Shown here: piece by piece, positions 1 through 11,209 of the stretch
Layout: each line of letters opens with the position of its first letter
Numbering within the stretch: position 1 is the stretch's first letter
NCBI GenBank assembly: GCA_029834535.1
Contig: JAQMWT010000463.1
Location: 1 to 32,521 of the forward strand
DNA: 32,521 nucleotides
Direction of reading: 5' to 3'
From: Chrysophaeum taylorii
Lineage: Eukaryota > Sar > Pelagophyceae > Pelagomonadales > Pelagomonadaceae
Notes under the pieces: generated by a model
What the model was told of the DNA's origin: nothing
The model's database searches: none
What the model saw: only the letters and a program-made list of their open reading frames with translations
Translations under genes and position numbers: made by a program

Positions 1-3000
1 TGCCTCTCCCCGATTCTCCCAGGTATCATCACCACCTCCACGGATGCCCCGGACCTGGTTCTCCTGGTTCACCACCCGCCATGCTCTCAGTTCTCAACCC
101 CCCGCCATCTCAGCCCCTCCTCCTCTGCCAAATCACTCTTCGCCTCTCTGGCACCTGAACGCTTGCACCCTTTCGCCCTCATACCTGGTTCATCCCAACT
201 CGACCACATCCCCGCGTCCGAGTTGCGAGGGCGTACATTCAACACCGGCGACCGCACCCCTACCACCAGCGACGATCACCACGTGCAAAGTCCCACCAAG
301 AATCAAGACCACCAACATTAAGTCGACAAGTCCGAACTATTAAAAGACAGAAGAGTAGCTTTGCCTGATGGTCATGCTCACCATCATGCTACCAAAACAT
401 GCACAAGGGCTTCTTAAGGGCGTCTTCTCTCTTCGGGCACAACGGCCCAGGAAGCAGTCTTGTCGAAGGAACACCAAGCCACCTCGTTCCCACTTTCGAC
501 AAGACAAAGAACAAGACACCCCGAGATGTTCCCGAGTATGCCTACATCGACTATGGCAACCACCCAAGAACCAAAGGCTGCCGTATTCTATATGCACAAG
601 AGCCGCAGGCCACTGACAACATCCTCGGATTCAGCCCCCTGGTATGATGCATACAGCGAAGAAGCAAGACCCACTTCACTAGCCTCGAAGATGGTCTCCT
701 CGACCATTCCAGATCAGCCACCCGATCCAAGCACTACCACCAATGCCCCAGCAGTGCCGTATCCACAAGGACAAGACACGCTGTCAACGGTCCCACGGTC
801 AACATACTCGCAGGCACTCACACCTGCGGGCAGCTCAGATTCACCAGGCACTCCCGCCTTGTTCGAAATCTCTCGATCAGCGGCTCCGATCACTTCGAAG
901 CTGGTTCGTCTCGCCGCCTCCTCCCCGAAGACAGGCGCGCACTGCCGCTCACCGGCGCTCGCAGCTGCACCCACCATCCACCTTCTCGGCCGGATGCACT
1001 GGATGACACTGCTCAGCAGGTTGCATGGACCATCTGCGATCACCGTTTCGATTCGATGGATGTCTTCGCACGAGCACCAGTCGCCACCTGATCCCGCTCC
1101 ACAACCATTCAGAGACGCAGTGGCGCAGCCGGCTGCCGATCCTTATGCCGCGACCAAGCTTCTGGAAAGGACCCCATGGCTGCAGTAACAGACACAGATT
1201 TCGAGAGTTCTGAACGACCCGATCAGCCGCAAACTATGCACGATTCCATTGCGGCCACTTCGGTCCTTTATGTCCCCTTGCATAGCTCTCTTCTGGACGC
1301 CACACGCTTGTGCCGCCTCCGGAAAATCGACGTTGCGCTCTCAGGAAACATTCTCCGCGCACTATTCACAGACACGCTCCACCTGAACCACTTCTGTAAG
1401 CATTTTCGCATCACTGGAATGTACGACAAACGTCCCACGTCAGCTGCCGGCTCCACCACAAACATGCACCCAAGTCACGTACGTTGCCTCCCTCAAAAGC
1501 GCCTTATCGCTCAGCACGTCACTCCTCATTTGAGGACGCATGTCACATGCCCGCACCTTCGAATGCTCTACACGCCAACCCTGGTCACTACGGCACTCAC
1601 TGCTCTGGTCCCAGCATCACCGCTATTGAGGATGCACCCAGCAGGACTGACCCTTACATCGCCCTTGGTTCTACTGCACTCTCCTTCGGCGACCCCTCTT
1701 TTCAAATTCCCGCACTGGACCCCAGGCATTCCAGGCCGGATACTCTCCACCACGGGATCTCAGCTCCCGCGCCCACCTGCCCTACCTTGCAGACAGGTCA
1801 GCCGCGAGCCACACCCCCCTTTGCACTGACTTCGGACCACCCGCATCACGCGCTTTTGCACTTGGAGCATGACACGCTTTCCGATGCTCTCCACGTCACC
1901 GGCTCTAACACCACGACACTCGTCATTTCCACCGACACTCCGCGCCGAAGCTTATCTCACGACCTTCAGATCACCAACATAAGTCGCTCGCGCCAGCACC
2001 ACGTCGCGCACGCCTTACGAGGGCGTATTTCAATTGGTGACCTCACAGGTCTATCGATGCATTTTCCGACGTCCAACTTTGAACTTGCGAGTCACTTTAA
2101 GGCAATCCCCAATGCCGAGACGTCTGAAGCTGCGCAATCATGTCTCTGGAACTCCAAAGCCACAGAAACTGCCAGACAGGAGAGCACTCGGCTCCCAACA
2201 GCTGCTCAACAGCTACTTATAGTCTCGCACATAGCAACAAGTACTATCTCGCAGTCTCTGTTGGACGTCAAGACGAAAGATAAGACCACGACGGCCAGGT
2301 ACACCAGCCAGCTCATTGATGTAGCAGACGAGACAACGCAACCCAACTGCACAGCATGGTTCCAGACTATGCCGACGATGCTCAGGTCCAACGCTCAATT
2401 ACTCGACCACGCACACGTTCTGTCAGCTGCCTTTGCACTGCTGCTGGCTCCTGTCTCATTCATAGCTGATGCAACCCATCCGATGGACCAATCTTAAGAA
2501 ATGTCCCGCTCGCAGACGCACCACCACAGGACACTAAGGTACATCATGAAGATACAGGTAAGCGCACCACGATCACGCGCATAAGCTCATTGCGCCTATC
2601 CGATCACGACGAGACGAAGCTACAGATTTGCTTGTTCCCTTCGCCTCTGGAAGACAAAGGCCGCCATCCAGCCTCCCAGGCACCTGGCCCTTCCCTGTCG
2701 CTGCAATCCGCATTAGCACAGACGATCTCGCCTCCCTGCACGACTGCAGATCAGGCACAAGCCAATGTCGGCACACTGCAGAGTTATGCGCACCCGCTGG
2801 AATCTTACCAGCTCGGCTACCTCAGCCAGTCAGGTCACTGCACCACATCGGTCTCCCCTGACACCAGGTCGACGTATCGCTCATTCGCGACCACCACAAG
2901 TCATCTATTGGACGACTATGATCTCGAGCACGAACTCATCGCAACGCTTGAGTTATACCCAAGAAGGAATCCTACTTTGGAGTCACCTCAACCACTCCCA

Positions 3001-5640
3001 CAGGAACTTTGGCCACAAGACGCCTCCCATGTGCTCGTGGTTTCTCCATTGGTCTCCTCCAAAGCTTTTGACTGCAGCAGAGACACAATGCAACCTTCCC
3101 ATGCGACTATACTCGCATTCTCGTTTGGGACACAAGCATTTACCTCATGTCGGATGTTCACGCCCATAGTACCGCGACACACGGCAACCAAGATAGAAGT
3201 GGACTGCGTTCCACCCTCATCTCTGAGTGCTACCCCCGACATGCTGCTCCCGGCACTACTAGCCAGTCCCACCACGTCGGATTCAGCTCCCATCGCATTG
3301 TATGACATCACATGTCATATTCCGATTAAAGCCCAGACACCGCACAGGCCACAATGCACTCGCGACGGCACGCTCACCGCCCCTCTCGGTTTAGACTACG
3401 AACATTGCGCCATACCCATGGTACACTCACAGTCAACTGAGACGCACGCTCGCTTGTCGCACAGTACGATGCCCGAACACCTTTTGATTCAGGATACGCA
3501 GAACACTGTCGTCTCAGCCACCGCTGAAGCGCCTCCTCCGACCGCCGCCCGGCTCTGCGCTCGTTCCGCAACCACGGTCTCTCCGTCTCACCGGCAATTC
3601 GAGGATTTCACCTAGTTCGAATTACGAGGGCGCAATAGTTTTCCACCGACGACAAGATTCGTTTCGATTCGTATCAGTCATGCCTCCTATGGCTACTCTG
3701 GCTACATCGGAACTCAATTCAAGGCACGTACCAAAGTCCCTCCTTCTAAGGACCTCTGTCACACGCCAAGGCCTGATGAGCATTCGTCGTTCCTCCCCGC
3801 TTCAACGACTCCCGACGACCAAATCCCCGACGATTTGTGATGACACTAAGCTCCGTCATCAATGCAATTCAGAGCCTCCCACGCTCGTCCGTCAGTCTCT
3901 TGCAGGTCACACCTATCAAGTTTCAGCATTCCACCCTCGCTCAATTCTATCCTGCATGCTGTCATATGCAAACGAAGTTCGGTCACGCCAAAGCCACACG
4001 TCGCAGTTATCGCTAGTCTCACGCAATAAATGCCCGCCACCAAATGATAGCCGCACGCAGAGTCCATTGCTCACTTTTTTTCACGTCCCTCCCAGCACCA
4101 TGCTTGACGTTGAAGCTCTGCACCACTATGGTTCGGTTACAACACAACTTCACGCGAAATCCTCGTCCAGTTCTGATTATATCTCGCATCTGTCGACATT
4201 GCTATCAGAATCACGCTTCGGACACAGCCCATACTGCACTAGCGTATTATGCTCTTATGACGCGCCCGGTTCGCTCCTCTCCGTTCGCACTGCAGGTTCC
4301 ATCTTGCAGAACTCTGAGCCCAACAGCCGCCATTGCGATTCGCACCCAGTCGACACTTTCCGTAGCACCTGCGAGGATAACCCCCAATCTCCACAGGTTG
4401 GACACGCGCTCTGCTCTCAGCATTCCACCAAATGTCACTGCCGCACACCGCTAGCCCCACCCAAATGTGTTACGAATCAAGGGAAGTTAACTGCCACGCC
4501 TACCTACTTCTTCATTCCCACACACTCGCTGCTAGCCACAGTCTCGCATGACTCATTATCGGACAGTTCTCGCATTAAGGACAGGACCTCACATCATGTT
4601 CATTATTCGGACATCCCCCGTCCACAGATCAATCCTCTCTCGAAACATACGCACCCTACACGTTGTATACTGTACAGCTTTCGCATATCGACAACACCCT
4701 TCTGTCGAATGTCTCACCTTTCAGTCACTGCACGATTCACTAGGGATGCACCACGCTCTCTCGCGTTTGTACATCAAGGGAAGTTTGATTCTGGTGAAAA
4801 CGACTCCGGACATGAAATGAATAGATCCGTCGATCGTCACAGTTCAGGATTACTTTATCGAACAGAACACGAAAGATGCGACTTTGACCATACCTTCGAA
4901 GTCAACTCTCCCACTGGCACGGACACTATCTTCAAGCAGTCCATCGCCTTCAGGCATTTTCTTCGGTTGCCCAACTCTTCTGCATTTTCTGCACAGGGCA
5001 CCGGCCCTTCAGCACAGGACACACGCCTGTATCCACCATCATACGCGATACACTCGCAAACCTCAGTCTCCGCCCAATCATCCTTCGATGATAGCCACTA
5101 GCGACTTACACGAGACTACAACCCCAAGTGTACAGCAAATTTATAGTTTTCAAATTTATGGCCAGCCAACCCCAGACAACTTTATCCCGAGATCCTCATC
5201 GCACTATGATTATCCGCATATTACTTTACACGCTCATAGCCTAACTTCAGCTGTCCCTCGCTACACTCAGGACGACAGCTTCGACACGTATGTGACAGGC
5301 AATTCTGGTTCTCTCATCTTCCAGGAACAGCTCCGCCTTACTCGCTCTCATTACGACGATTACCTTACCATGTCGAAACCGATTTGGTTGAATGGTCATA
5401 TCTCTTCATGGGATCACGCTGGCGCTCCGTCATATCGTCAAATCTTTATTAGCCCAACATTAGCCACAATAGAATCTCATCCCCACGGCCACTCTCACTA
5501 TTCGCCTTTCGATCAACCATTGGTCTGCTACACAATCCCCGACTACCTGACCCATGATCCCTCCCGTTGTTATACGTTAGACCACCCGTTCTACTCCGAT
5601 GATCCCCCAGCCACTTAGGATTTATCCACCGGCACGCACC
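1..5640 (+). other. C-rich region with overlapping open frames, no recognised gene
   Basis: The plus strand is clearly richer in C than in G throughout. It carries a relay of long open frames in changing phases: 460-1188, 1176-1829, 1484-2497, 2590-3615, 3680-5101 and 4884-5618. The translations are dominated by Ser, Thr, Pro, His and Ala, and I recognise no retroelement, enzyme, membrane or zinc-finger motif. Codons rich in C and poor in G avoid TAG and TGA, so composition alone can keep frames open. The last frame ends at 5618 with a more protein-like, Tyr- and Asp-rich stretch. It could be the remains of one long reading frame broken by frameshifts, or non-coding element DNA with a strand bias. 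I name no product. Confidence 0.5.
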
Positions 5641-5699
5641 GTCCCCTATCTCATTAGCCACTGAACAAGATGATGATCTGATCTCTCGAACAGTATTCG

Positions 5700-6015
5700 C
5701 CATACTTCACCATTAACCTACCTAGCATTTTCCTCCACGTATCCTCTTAGCATCTTCCTCCACTTGCTCCTTCCTGACGATCGATGCTTTTTCTTTTCCT
5801 TGATCATTAACCTCTTCTTCCAATATCCCTTTCCTTTTGCTTCCCCTCTCACCTTATTCCATGTTCAATTTCGCGCTCCTTTTTCTTTCTCACTCACACT
5901 CCCCTGCTATCACCCTCTCCTCTATCTCTCTCATGCACTTCGCACACTTTCCTTCTACGCCTCCTCACAACTCAACGTCTATTTGTCTCTGGCCAGATAT
6001 TTGTTTTGTTTGTCC
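5700..6015. other. Pyrimidine-rich tract
   Basis: About 300 bases consist mostly of C and T on the plus strand, with runs such as TTCCTCC, TTTTTCTTTTCC and CTCTCCTCTATC. The tract lies directly before the LTR-like repeat at 6018. On the minus strand it is a long purine tract. I see no gene in it; the open frames here are low in complexity. Confidence 0.6.
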
Positions 6016-6017
6016 CA

Positions 6018-6240
6018 GATTTCGCTCATCACCGAGCTCAATCTGCGAGGGCGTAGAGATAGAAAATTCCATTTAAGGTTAGGACCCCCCCCCTTTAACC
6101 TCACACTCACACTAAACAACCCCAAATCGCTGTGTCGAACACCGTGCTGCTCTTTGTGTCGTTAGAGGACAGGACGAAAGGCAGCACTACCACTGCCACC
6201 ATTCTCTACCAGAGCTCAGTGATTTCTACTGTTCTCTAAA
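6018..6240 (+). repeat. LTR-like repeat, family A, left copy
   Basis: This stretch matches 17548-17765. Shared landmarks, in order, are CCAGATTTCGCTC, GAGGGCGTAGAGATAGAAAA, AAATCGCTGTGT, ACACCGTGCTG, CCTACCACTGC-like and ACTGTTCTCTAAA. I estimate by eye that 75 to 80 percent of aligned bases agree, with small indels. A G-poor C run (around 6087-6095) is specific to this copy. The divergence implies an old insertion. Confidence 0.7.
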
Positions 6241-6288
6241 CATGGAAATCGGCTATTTCCCCCTACCTCCAACACGAGTGTTCTCCTT

Positions 6289-6770
6289 GTGACCTTATTC
6301 AAAGTATGCGAACTCCTAAATAGGCTGATTCTCGCTCTGAATGACCAACATGATGTAATGTTTGGAGTGCCGGATGATGCGCTCATTCAACTCAGGAAGG
6401 AGTTCATTCAAACAACTCATCACCCATTTTTGCAACAAGCTGGGTCGCTCCAAAATCCTTTTACAACCCCTCATTCTATTGAGGACCACCTAGACGAACT
6501 GCAATTGCGCAGTCTCATCCCACCGATTTGAATCAACTTCTCGCTCTTACTCGCCGACTCATACCTCAACACTGTTCCGCCAAGAGCGTCAATCCTTCAC
6601 CTGACTTACACCCGGAGGATGATGACGTTTCTGCTATATGTGAGATCCCAAAGGATCAGGCTATATCTTCGCCTTTACCTTCTACCTCACCTTCGCTGCC
6701 TTTTAAAGTCCAATTTGCTCTCGCCAAGAGCATTCAGAGTGTTAACTCTCTGACCAAACCCAAATCTTGA
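6289..6770 (+). pseudogene. Two short open frames, possible leader or gag remnant of a retroelement
   Basis: Two short frames (6289-6531 and 6528-6770) lie just after the family A LTR-like repeat and before the family B polypurine tract, where a copia leader or gag start would be expected. The first contains amphipathic, helix-like sequence typical of capsid regions (for example LLNRLILALNDQ). I see no zinc knuckle and no motif that proves gag. Position is the only real argument. Confidence 0.25.
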
Positions 6771-6903
6771 CACTCTCAACTCTGAAGATGAACTTGTTGT
6801 GCCACTTCATGTGACCTTTGAGGTGCACTCCTTCTTGTTCATCACGATCTCATTCTTCTTATCACATTTCTCAAGCGATATCATGTTAATCTGCCACAAG
6901 ACA

Positions 6904-7157
6904 TCTCGAGGGGGTGCAGAGAAATCTGCTTACTCCTACCCTTATTCCGTCCGTCGAGAACGCGGTCTCTTCCTTACCCTTCTTCATCCCTTTTCACCAA
7001 GTCTATATTCCTCCGATTTGTGCTCACGCACATCATCATGGTCTAGCGCGCCCCGTAGGATGTAGGATAACATGTTAATCTAGGTGTGTTTCTGTGTATC
7101 GTCTGTCGTGTGCTGAGGCTAGGGGAATCTAACCTTGTTCCCTGAACCTACCCTGCC
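6904..7157 (+). repeat. Polypurine tract plus LTR, family B, copy 1
   Basis: A purine run ending in GAGGGGG (to 6914) is followed at once by TGCAGAGAAATCTGCT, where similarity to 23301-23548 begins. A polypurine tract directly before a TG start is the usual layout of a 3' LTR. Shared blocks include TCTCTTCCTTACCCTTCTTC, GATTTGTGCTCA, CATCATCATGGTCTAGCGCG, GTCGTGT and GGGAA. The repeat ends near CTGCCA at about 7157, where an inverted RT fragment begins. No internal region of this family is recognisable upstream, so this is probably a truncated element. Confidence 0.75.
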
Positions 7158-7548
7158 ATGGTGAGATGACCAGCGTACACGTTGTAATGCACATCGATAC
7201 CAAGAAAAGATCGGATGTTGTCGTGCCAGGTACCTTTGCCGCATTCTTTCTCCAGAGCAGCACGAAAAGAGGGGATTTGGGCAGTGTTAGTGCCGGTGAT
7301 CGAAAGATCATCGACTGAGACAGATAGAAGAACCCATCTGTTGATAGATCGATCCCAACTGATGTACAGACAAGTATCGACTTGCGAACGTTCGAACTCG
7401 TGTTGTCGAAGAAACGAATCGAGCTTTATGTTCCATAACCAAGCTGACTGTTTGAGACCACAGAGAGCCATGACGAGTCGCAGAGCTAACTTGGACTCTG
7501 GGTGGTTCTTTTGTATCTGCTGAATGAGGTTCTGCGAGACACGAATCC
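7158..7548 (-). pseudogene. Inverted fragment of copia reverse transcriptase
   Basis: On the minus strand this reads as the middle and end of a copia RT: LIQQIQKNHPESKLALRL, then GLKQSAWLWNIKLDSFLRQ, DTCLYISWDRS, SVSVDDLSITGTN and GTWHDNIRSFLGIDVHYN. It closely matches 10118-10513 on the plus strand, so the two segments form an inverted repeat about 2.6 kb apart. The fragment keeps the reading frame across the S-V-D-D box, where the plus copy has a frameshift. It abuts the family B LTR on one side and copia-1 pol on the other. It looks like a rearranged piece of a sister element. No start codon or complete domain is present. Confidence 0.85.
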
Positions 7549-9766
7549 CTACTCAGTCACAGGCTCGTATCCAACCAACACGAACTACTCGAACGCACTT
7601 TTGCTGGTCCCCCCCGGCCGCATATGCTACGCGACTCTCGGCGAAATTGCACGATTTGGTCACCACTCAGACCCGGAACTGCTCCGTTTCTTCCGGCAGC
7701 AACCACCATTCTTTGCATTCAAGGCACTGGCCAACGCCGTCCCGCGCCGTATGCTGCAGGCCAAATACAATGCCGTGCTCTCCCTCCACGCTCCCCACCA
7801 CCATGTGGACCTTCAGCTCGAATGGGCAACGCTTCGCCATTTCATATCTAATCCCGGAGACATCTGCCAGATCGCGGAATTCTTTTCCAACATCTCCGGC
7901 CACCTCCTCTCCGTCGTGGAACTCAACTTCAGCTACCTATTTGACGCTGTTGCAGATACCTACCGTGCTGCGATTCACAGGTCGCACGATGCCTCGACAA
8001 ATCTCGAAGCTCTGCTTACCGCAGCCACTACTGCTTCTATCCGAGTTGACAAACGAGCCACACCGCCAAGCACTCCGACCGCTTCTGCGCCCCCCTTCCA
8101 CAAACCCGGCACCAGTCAGCATGCCCGAAGAGTGCTCCTGGTAACTCGTTAGTACCGTGTACACCACCAGCCGCCCGAAGTCCTCCGCCGCTCTATCACC
8201 GCCAATGTCACCAACCTTCGACCAGGGGACGAGCGCTATCTGCAAGACTGCGCCGACTGCAAGCGCTGCAAGTCGCACATCGGTTTCAGCCACAAGAACT
8301 CTTCTTGGTCACATGACGAATTTGCATACGCTCCCGGCCAACACCTCCACATGGATGTCTCATACCCGAGCGTCAGCAAGTGCTATGTCGGTTTTCGCCA
8401 TATTATGCACTATAATTGCGTGGTCTACGCGCACAAATGGGCATACTTCCTACGGAAACTGGGCGCTCAAGAGGTCCTAGCTGGCATTCTCTATGTCGTC
8501 AATGTCATCAAAGTCGAATTCGGTGTCCACGTGAAGATGATATCTGATGCATTCTCGACATTTCGCTCCAAGGTCTTTCACCCACTTAAGGTCCAACTTG
8601 GCATTCAATTCCAGATCCTTGGCCGTCACCTCCATCCGCGTAACCTCGCGGAAAACACCATCAAGGAGAACACCCGGGGCACTGTCATTCGCCTACTGAG
8701 CCTACGCCACATTCGCATTGAGAGGAAGTCCATTCGCGCCGACGACGATAGGGACACCGACTCCGAGTCGCCAAACCGTCAACGCTCGGATGATCACCCA
8801 CACTCCGAACATGATGAGCCACCCAAGCAGGACTTCTCCTTCCTCAACAGGCCACCCCCGCCTGACGGCAGCGTCCCGATGCCAAAGCGACATGACCACC
8901 TACAGGTTGTTCTCGACGACTCGGGTTTTACCCATGTCATCGTCCATCGCAATCAGAGTGACAAGCTCAAGGCAGACCTCACGGACGACCGCGGTTCCCG
9001 TATCCCAAAGGATCAGCTCTTCATAGTGAGGCGCGTCAGCGATGGACAATTATTCACCAGACGCATTCTCGCTTCGGAGTATGGTCGCAACTGGAAGTAT
9101 CAGCAAGATCAGCCCACGGCACACACAACCGCCAATATGGCTAGCACTCTCATGTTCTTGATTAGCGCCAGCGCTCTGCATCAAGGCCATGCCACCAGCA
9201 TCACGTCCAATCTGGACATCCGAAGGCACAACAAACCACCAGATGGCATCCCGATAGCATGTCTCCTCGCATCCAACACCCAGGATTATGGTATAGCAGG
9301 TGGCACCGCACTGGACCTACAGAGAGAGACGGACGCTGAACTCTTGCACGTTGGCTTCTCCAAACAGCCATATCTTTCGTCGCTTCTAGTTGACCACCTA
9401 GACAACGACAACTCTGTGCTCGAAAACTACATGTGTCAGGACGAACTCTCACCTGAGGAGTACTATGCTCGTCAATGGAACCAAGAATTTTGTTGTATGA
9501 GCTCCTCTCTCATATGGGATATCACGGCGCATCAGCACTATCATGTAGCTTCTCGCCACAGGCACGCTTTTATGCACGACTCTGGCGAACTCGGCCATCT
9601 TTTCCTAAGTCAAAGTGATCCGAACGAAGACATTCTTCAGGAAGTCATGGACTATGACTTGCAGAAAATCGATCATGTCGTATTGCAGCTTGTAACAGCC
9701 AGCGACATCGCCTATGAACTGAGAAGATCGTCGAACTCAAAGGTCTCAGCGAAGAAGACAAGCTGA
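7549..9766 (+). pseudogene. Copia-1 pol: pre-integrase and integrase, with C-terminal extension
   Basis: One frame is open from about 7502 to 9766 apart from a single TAG at 8150-8152. The first 200 codons (7549-8150) resemble a capsid or linker region but have no diagnostic motif. After the TAG comes a cysteine motif, CADCKRC. Next are the integrase core residues: Asp in HLHMDVSYP (near 8350), Asp in MISDAFSTFRS (near 8540) and Glu in NLAENTIKE (near 8650). The second Asp and the Glu are 34 residues apart, close to the usual 35. The rest is the long, acidic and proline-containing hinge between integrase and RT. The enzyme would insert the cDNA into the genome. The stop and a frameshift near 9735 make it a pseudogene. 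A stretch of element DNA with protease is missing, probably lost at the family B LTR/inverted RT junction. Confidence 0.85.
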
Positions 9767-10368
9767 AGCACATCACCTCGATTCGCAGGGAGATTGAAGG
9801 TGTGTGTTCCAATGGTGTCTTTAAACTGGAACCATTACCACCGGACCGTTCGTCTATATCGACGAAACTTGTGCTCAAGATCAAGTACTTCGCTGACGGC
9901 ACCCCTGATCGCTACAAGACTCGTTTAGTTGCCCGAGGCTTCTTGGCACGAGTTGGCATTGACTTCTATGCCACTTCCTCGCCGACCGCAATGCTCGCCA
10001 CCAACCGGCTATTGCTCGCTATTGCTGTGAAGCATAAGCTCCCGGTCGCGCATGCGGATATTCCGCAGGCATTCATCCAATCGGCGCTTGATCGCCCGTT
10101 TTGGATCGATTTGCCTCGTGGTATTCGTGTCTCGCCAAATCTTATTCAGCAGATACAAAAGAACCTCCCAGAGTCAAAGTTGGCTCTTAGACTCGTCAAG
10201 GCTCTCTATGGTCTCAAACAGTCAGCCTTGTTGTGGAACATCAAGCTTGACTCGTTTCTTCGACAACACGAGTTCGAACGCTCGCAAGTCGATACTTGTC
10301 TCTACATCAACTGGAATCGGTCTATCAACAAGTGGACTCTCCTCTCTGTATCAGTTGACGATTTTTGA
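9735..10368 (+). pseudogene. Copia-1 reverse transcriptase domain
   Basis: The RT frame picks up about one codon phase away from the integrase frame, starting near ELKGLSEEDKLKH. Copia RT landmarks follow in order: VLKIKYFADGTPDRYKTRLV, ARGFLARVGIDFYATSSP, the catalytic Asp block VAHADIPQAFIQSAL, KALYGLKQSALLWNIKLDSF and the active-site box SVSVDD. The frame stops at 10366-10368, directly after the box. The inverted copy at 7158-7548 shows the lost continuation, so a small deletion caused the stop. RT makes the cDNA in the cytoplasmic particle. This copy is inactive. Confidence 0.92.
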
Positions 10369-10916
10369 CCACCGGTACTAACACAGCCAAAATCTCTTCT
10401 CTTCGTACCCACCTTGAGAAAGAATATGGTAAAGGTACTTGGCACGACAACATCGCTCTTTTCTTGGTATCGATGTTCACTACAACGTCTCAGCTGGACA
10501 TCTCACCATGAACGTTGCTGCTAAGATCAACAAGATACTTGCTGCCTTACTCTGAGATGCTTGTTCATAAACCTTCGGCTAAGCTTCTCGCCGATCTGGC
10601 TTCTGCTTTAGAAGTTCCCCGACAACATTCTCCCCGTTACTGTGGCACTAGTATTTACTTATCTGTCACATGTCGCCCTGATATTACTACTCTGTGCAAT
10701 AAATGCTGTAAAGGCATGCACAACCCTGAGCAGACTCATCTTCTGCACTTGTATGTTTTACTTCGCTATTTGAAAGGTACCCCGAACGATTCTTTAGATT
10801 ACTCATCGGATACTCCTTCCATTACGCACTTTATTCAGCATTTGATCAGCAACTACCCTGAGTTGCATCACCTTTGTTCTCCTATTAAGACCCGCTCTTT
10901 ACCGGGGGCTTAAGCC
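10369..10916 (+). pseudogene. Copia-1 RT C-terminal and connection region
   Basis: Past the frameshift, pieces of the RT tail remain in different frames: TTGTNTAKIS and GTWHDNIALF near 10370-10470. An open stretch follows at 10515-10913 with YLSVTCRPDITTLCNKCCKG and LHLYVLLRYLKGTPNDSLDY. This is the conserved copia block around the R-P-D and L-R-Y-L-K-G-T motifs, between RT and RNase H. The frame ends at 10913, just before the hAT element, and the expected next block (the first RNase H Asp) appears only at about 16690. Confidence 0.85.
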
Positions 10917-10924
10917 TTAATTTT

Positions 10925-11060
10925 CAGCGTTGGGAATTCACTTCAGCAAGTGAACGTGAACCACTTCACCAGCCACGCGATATTGGTGAAGTGATTTGAA
11001 GTGAACACCTCACCCTACGTGGCCATCGTGAACCTTTGAGAAGTGAACGCCACTTTTTTT
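10925..11060 (+). repeat. hAT left end: 17-bp TIR and subterminal repeats
   Basis: The TIR occupies 10925-10941. It is followed by many copies of the words GTGAA, TTCAC and AAGTGAAC in both orientations up to about 11050. Such clusters near hAT ends are commonly the binding sites of the transposase. Confidence 0.8.
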
Positions 11061-11209
11061 TGGTTTTTTTTTCGCCAGCGCCGGTCCCTGCCGCGCCCCG
11101 TCAGTTCCGTGCCCTCCGCGCGCTGTTGCCTAGGTCTGGTGCTCTTAGATTCTTTCGCGTTTCGGGGCGAAGGAGGAGTTACCGTGGATGGGGTTCAGTG
11201 TTTCTTACT

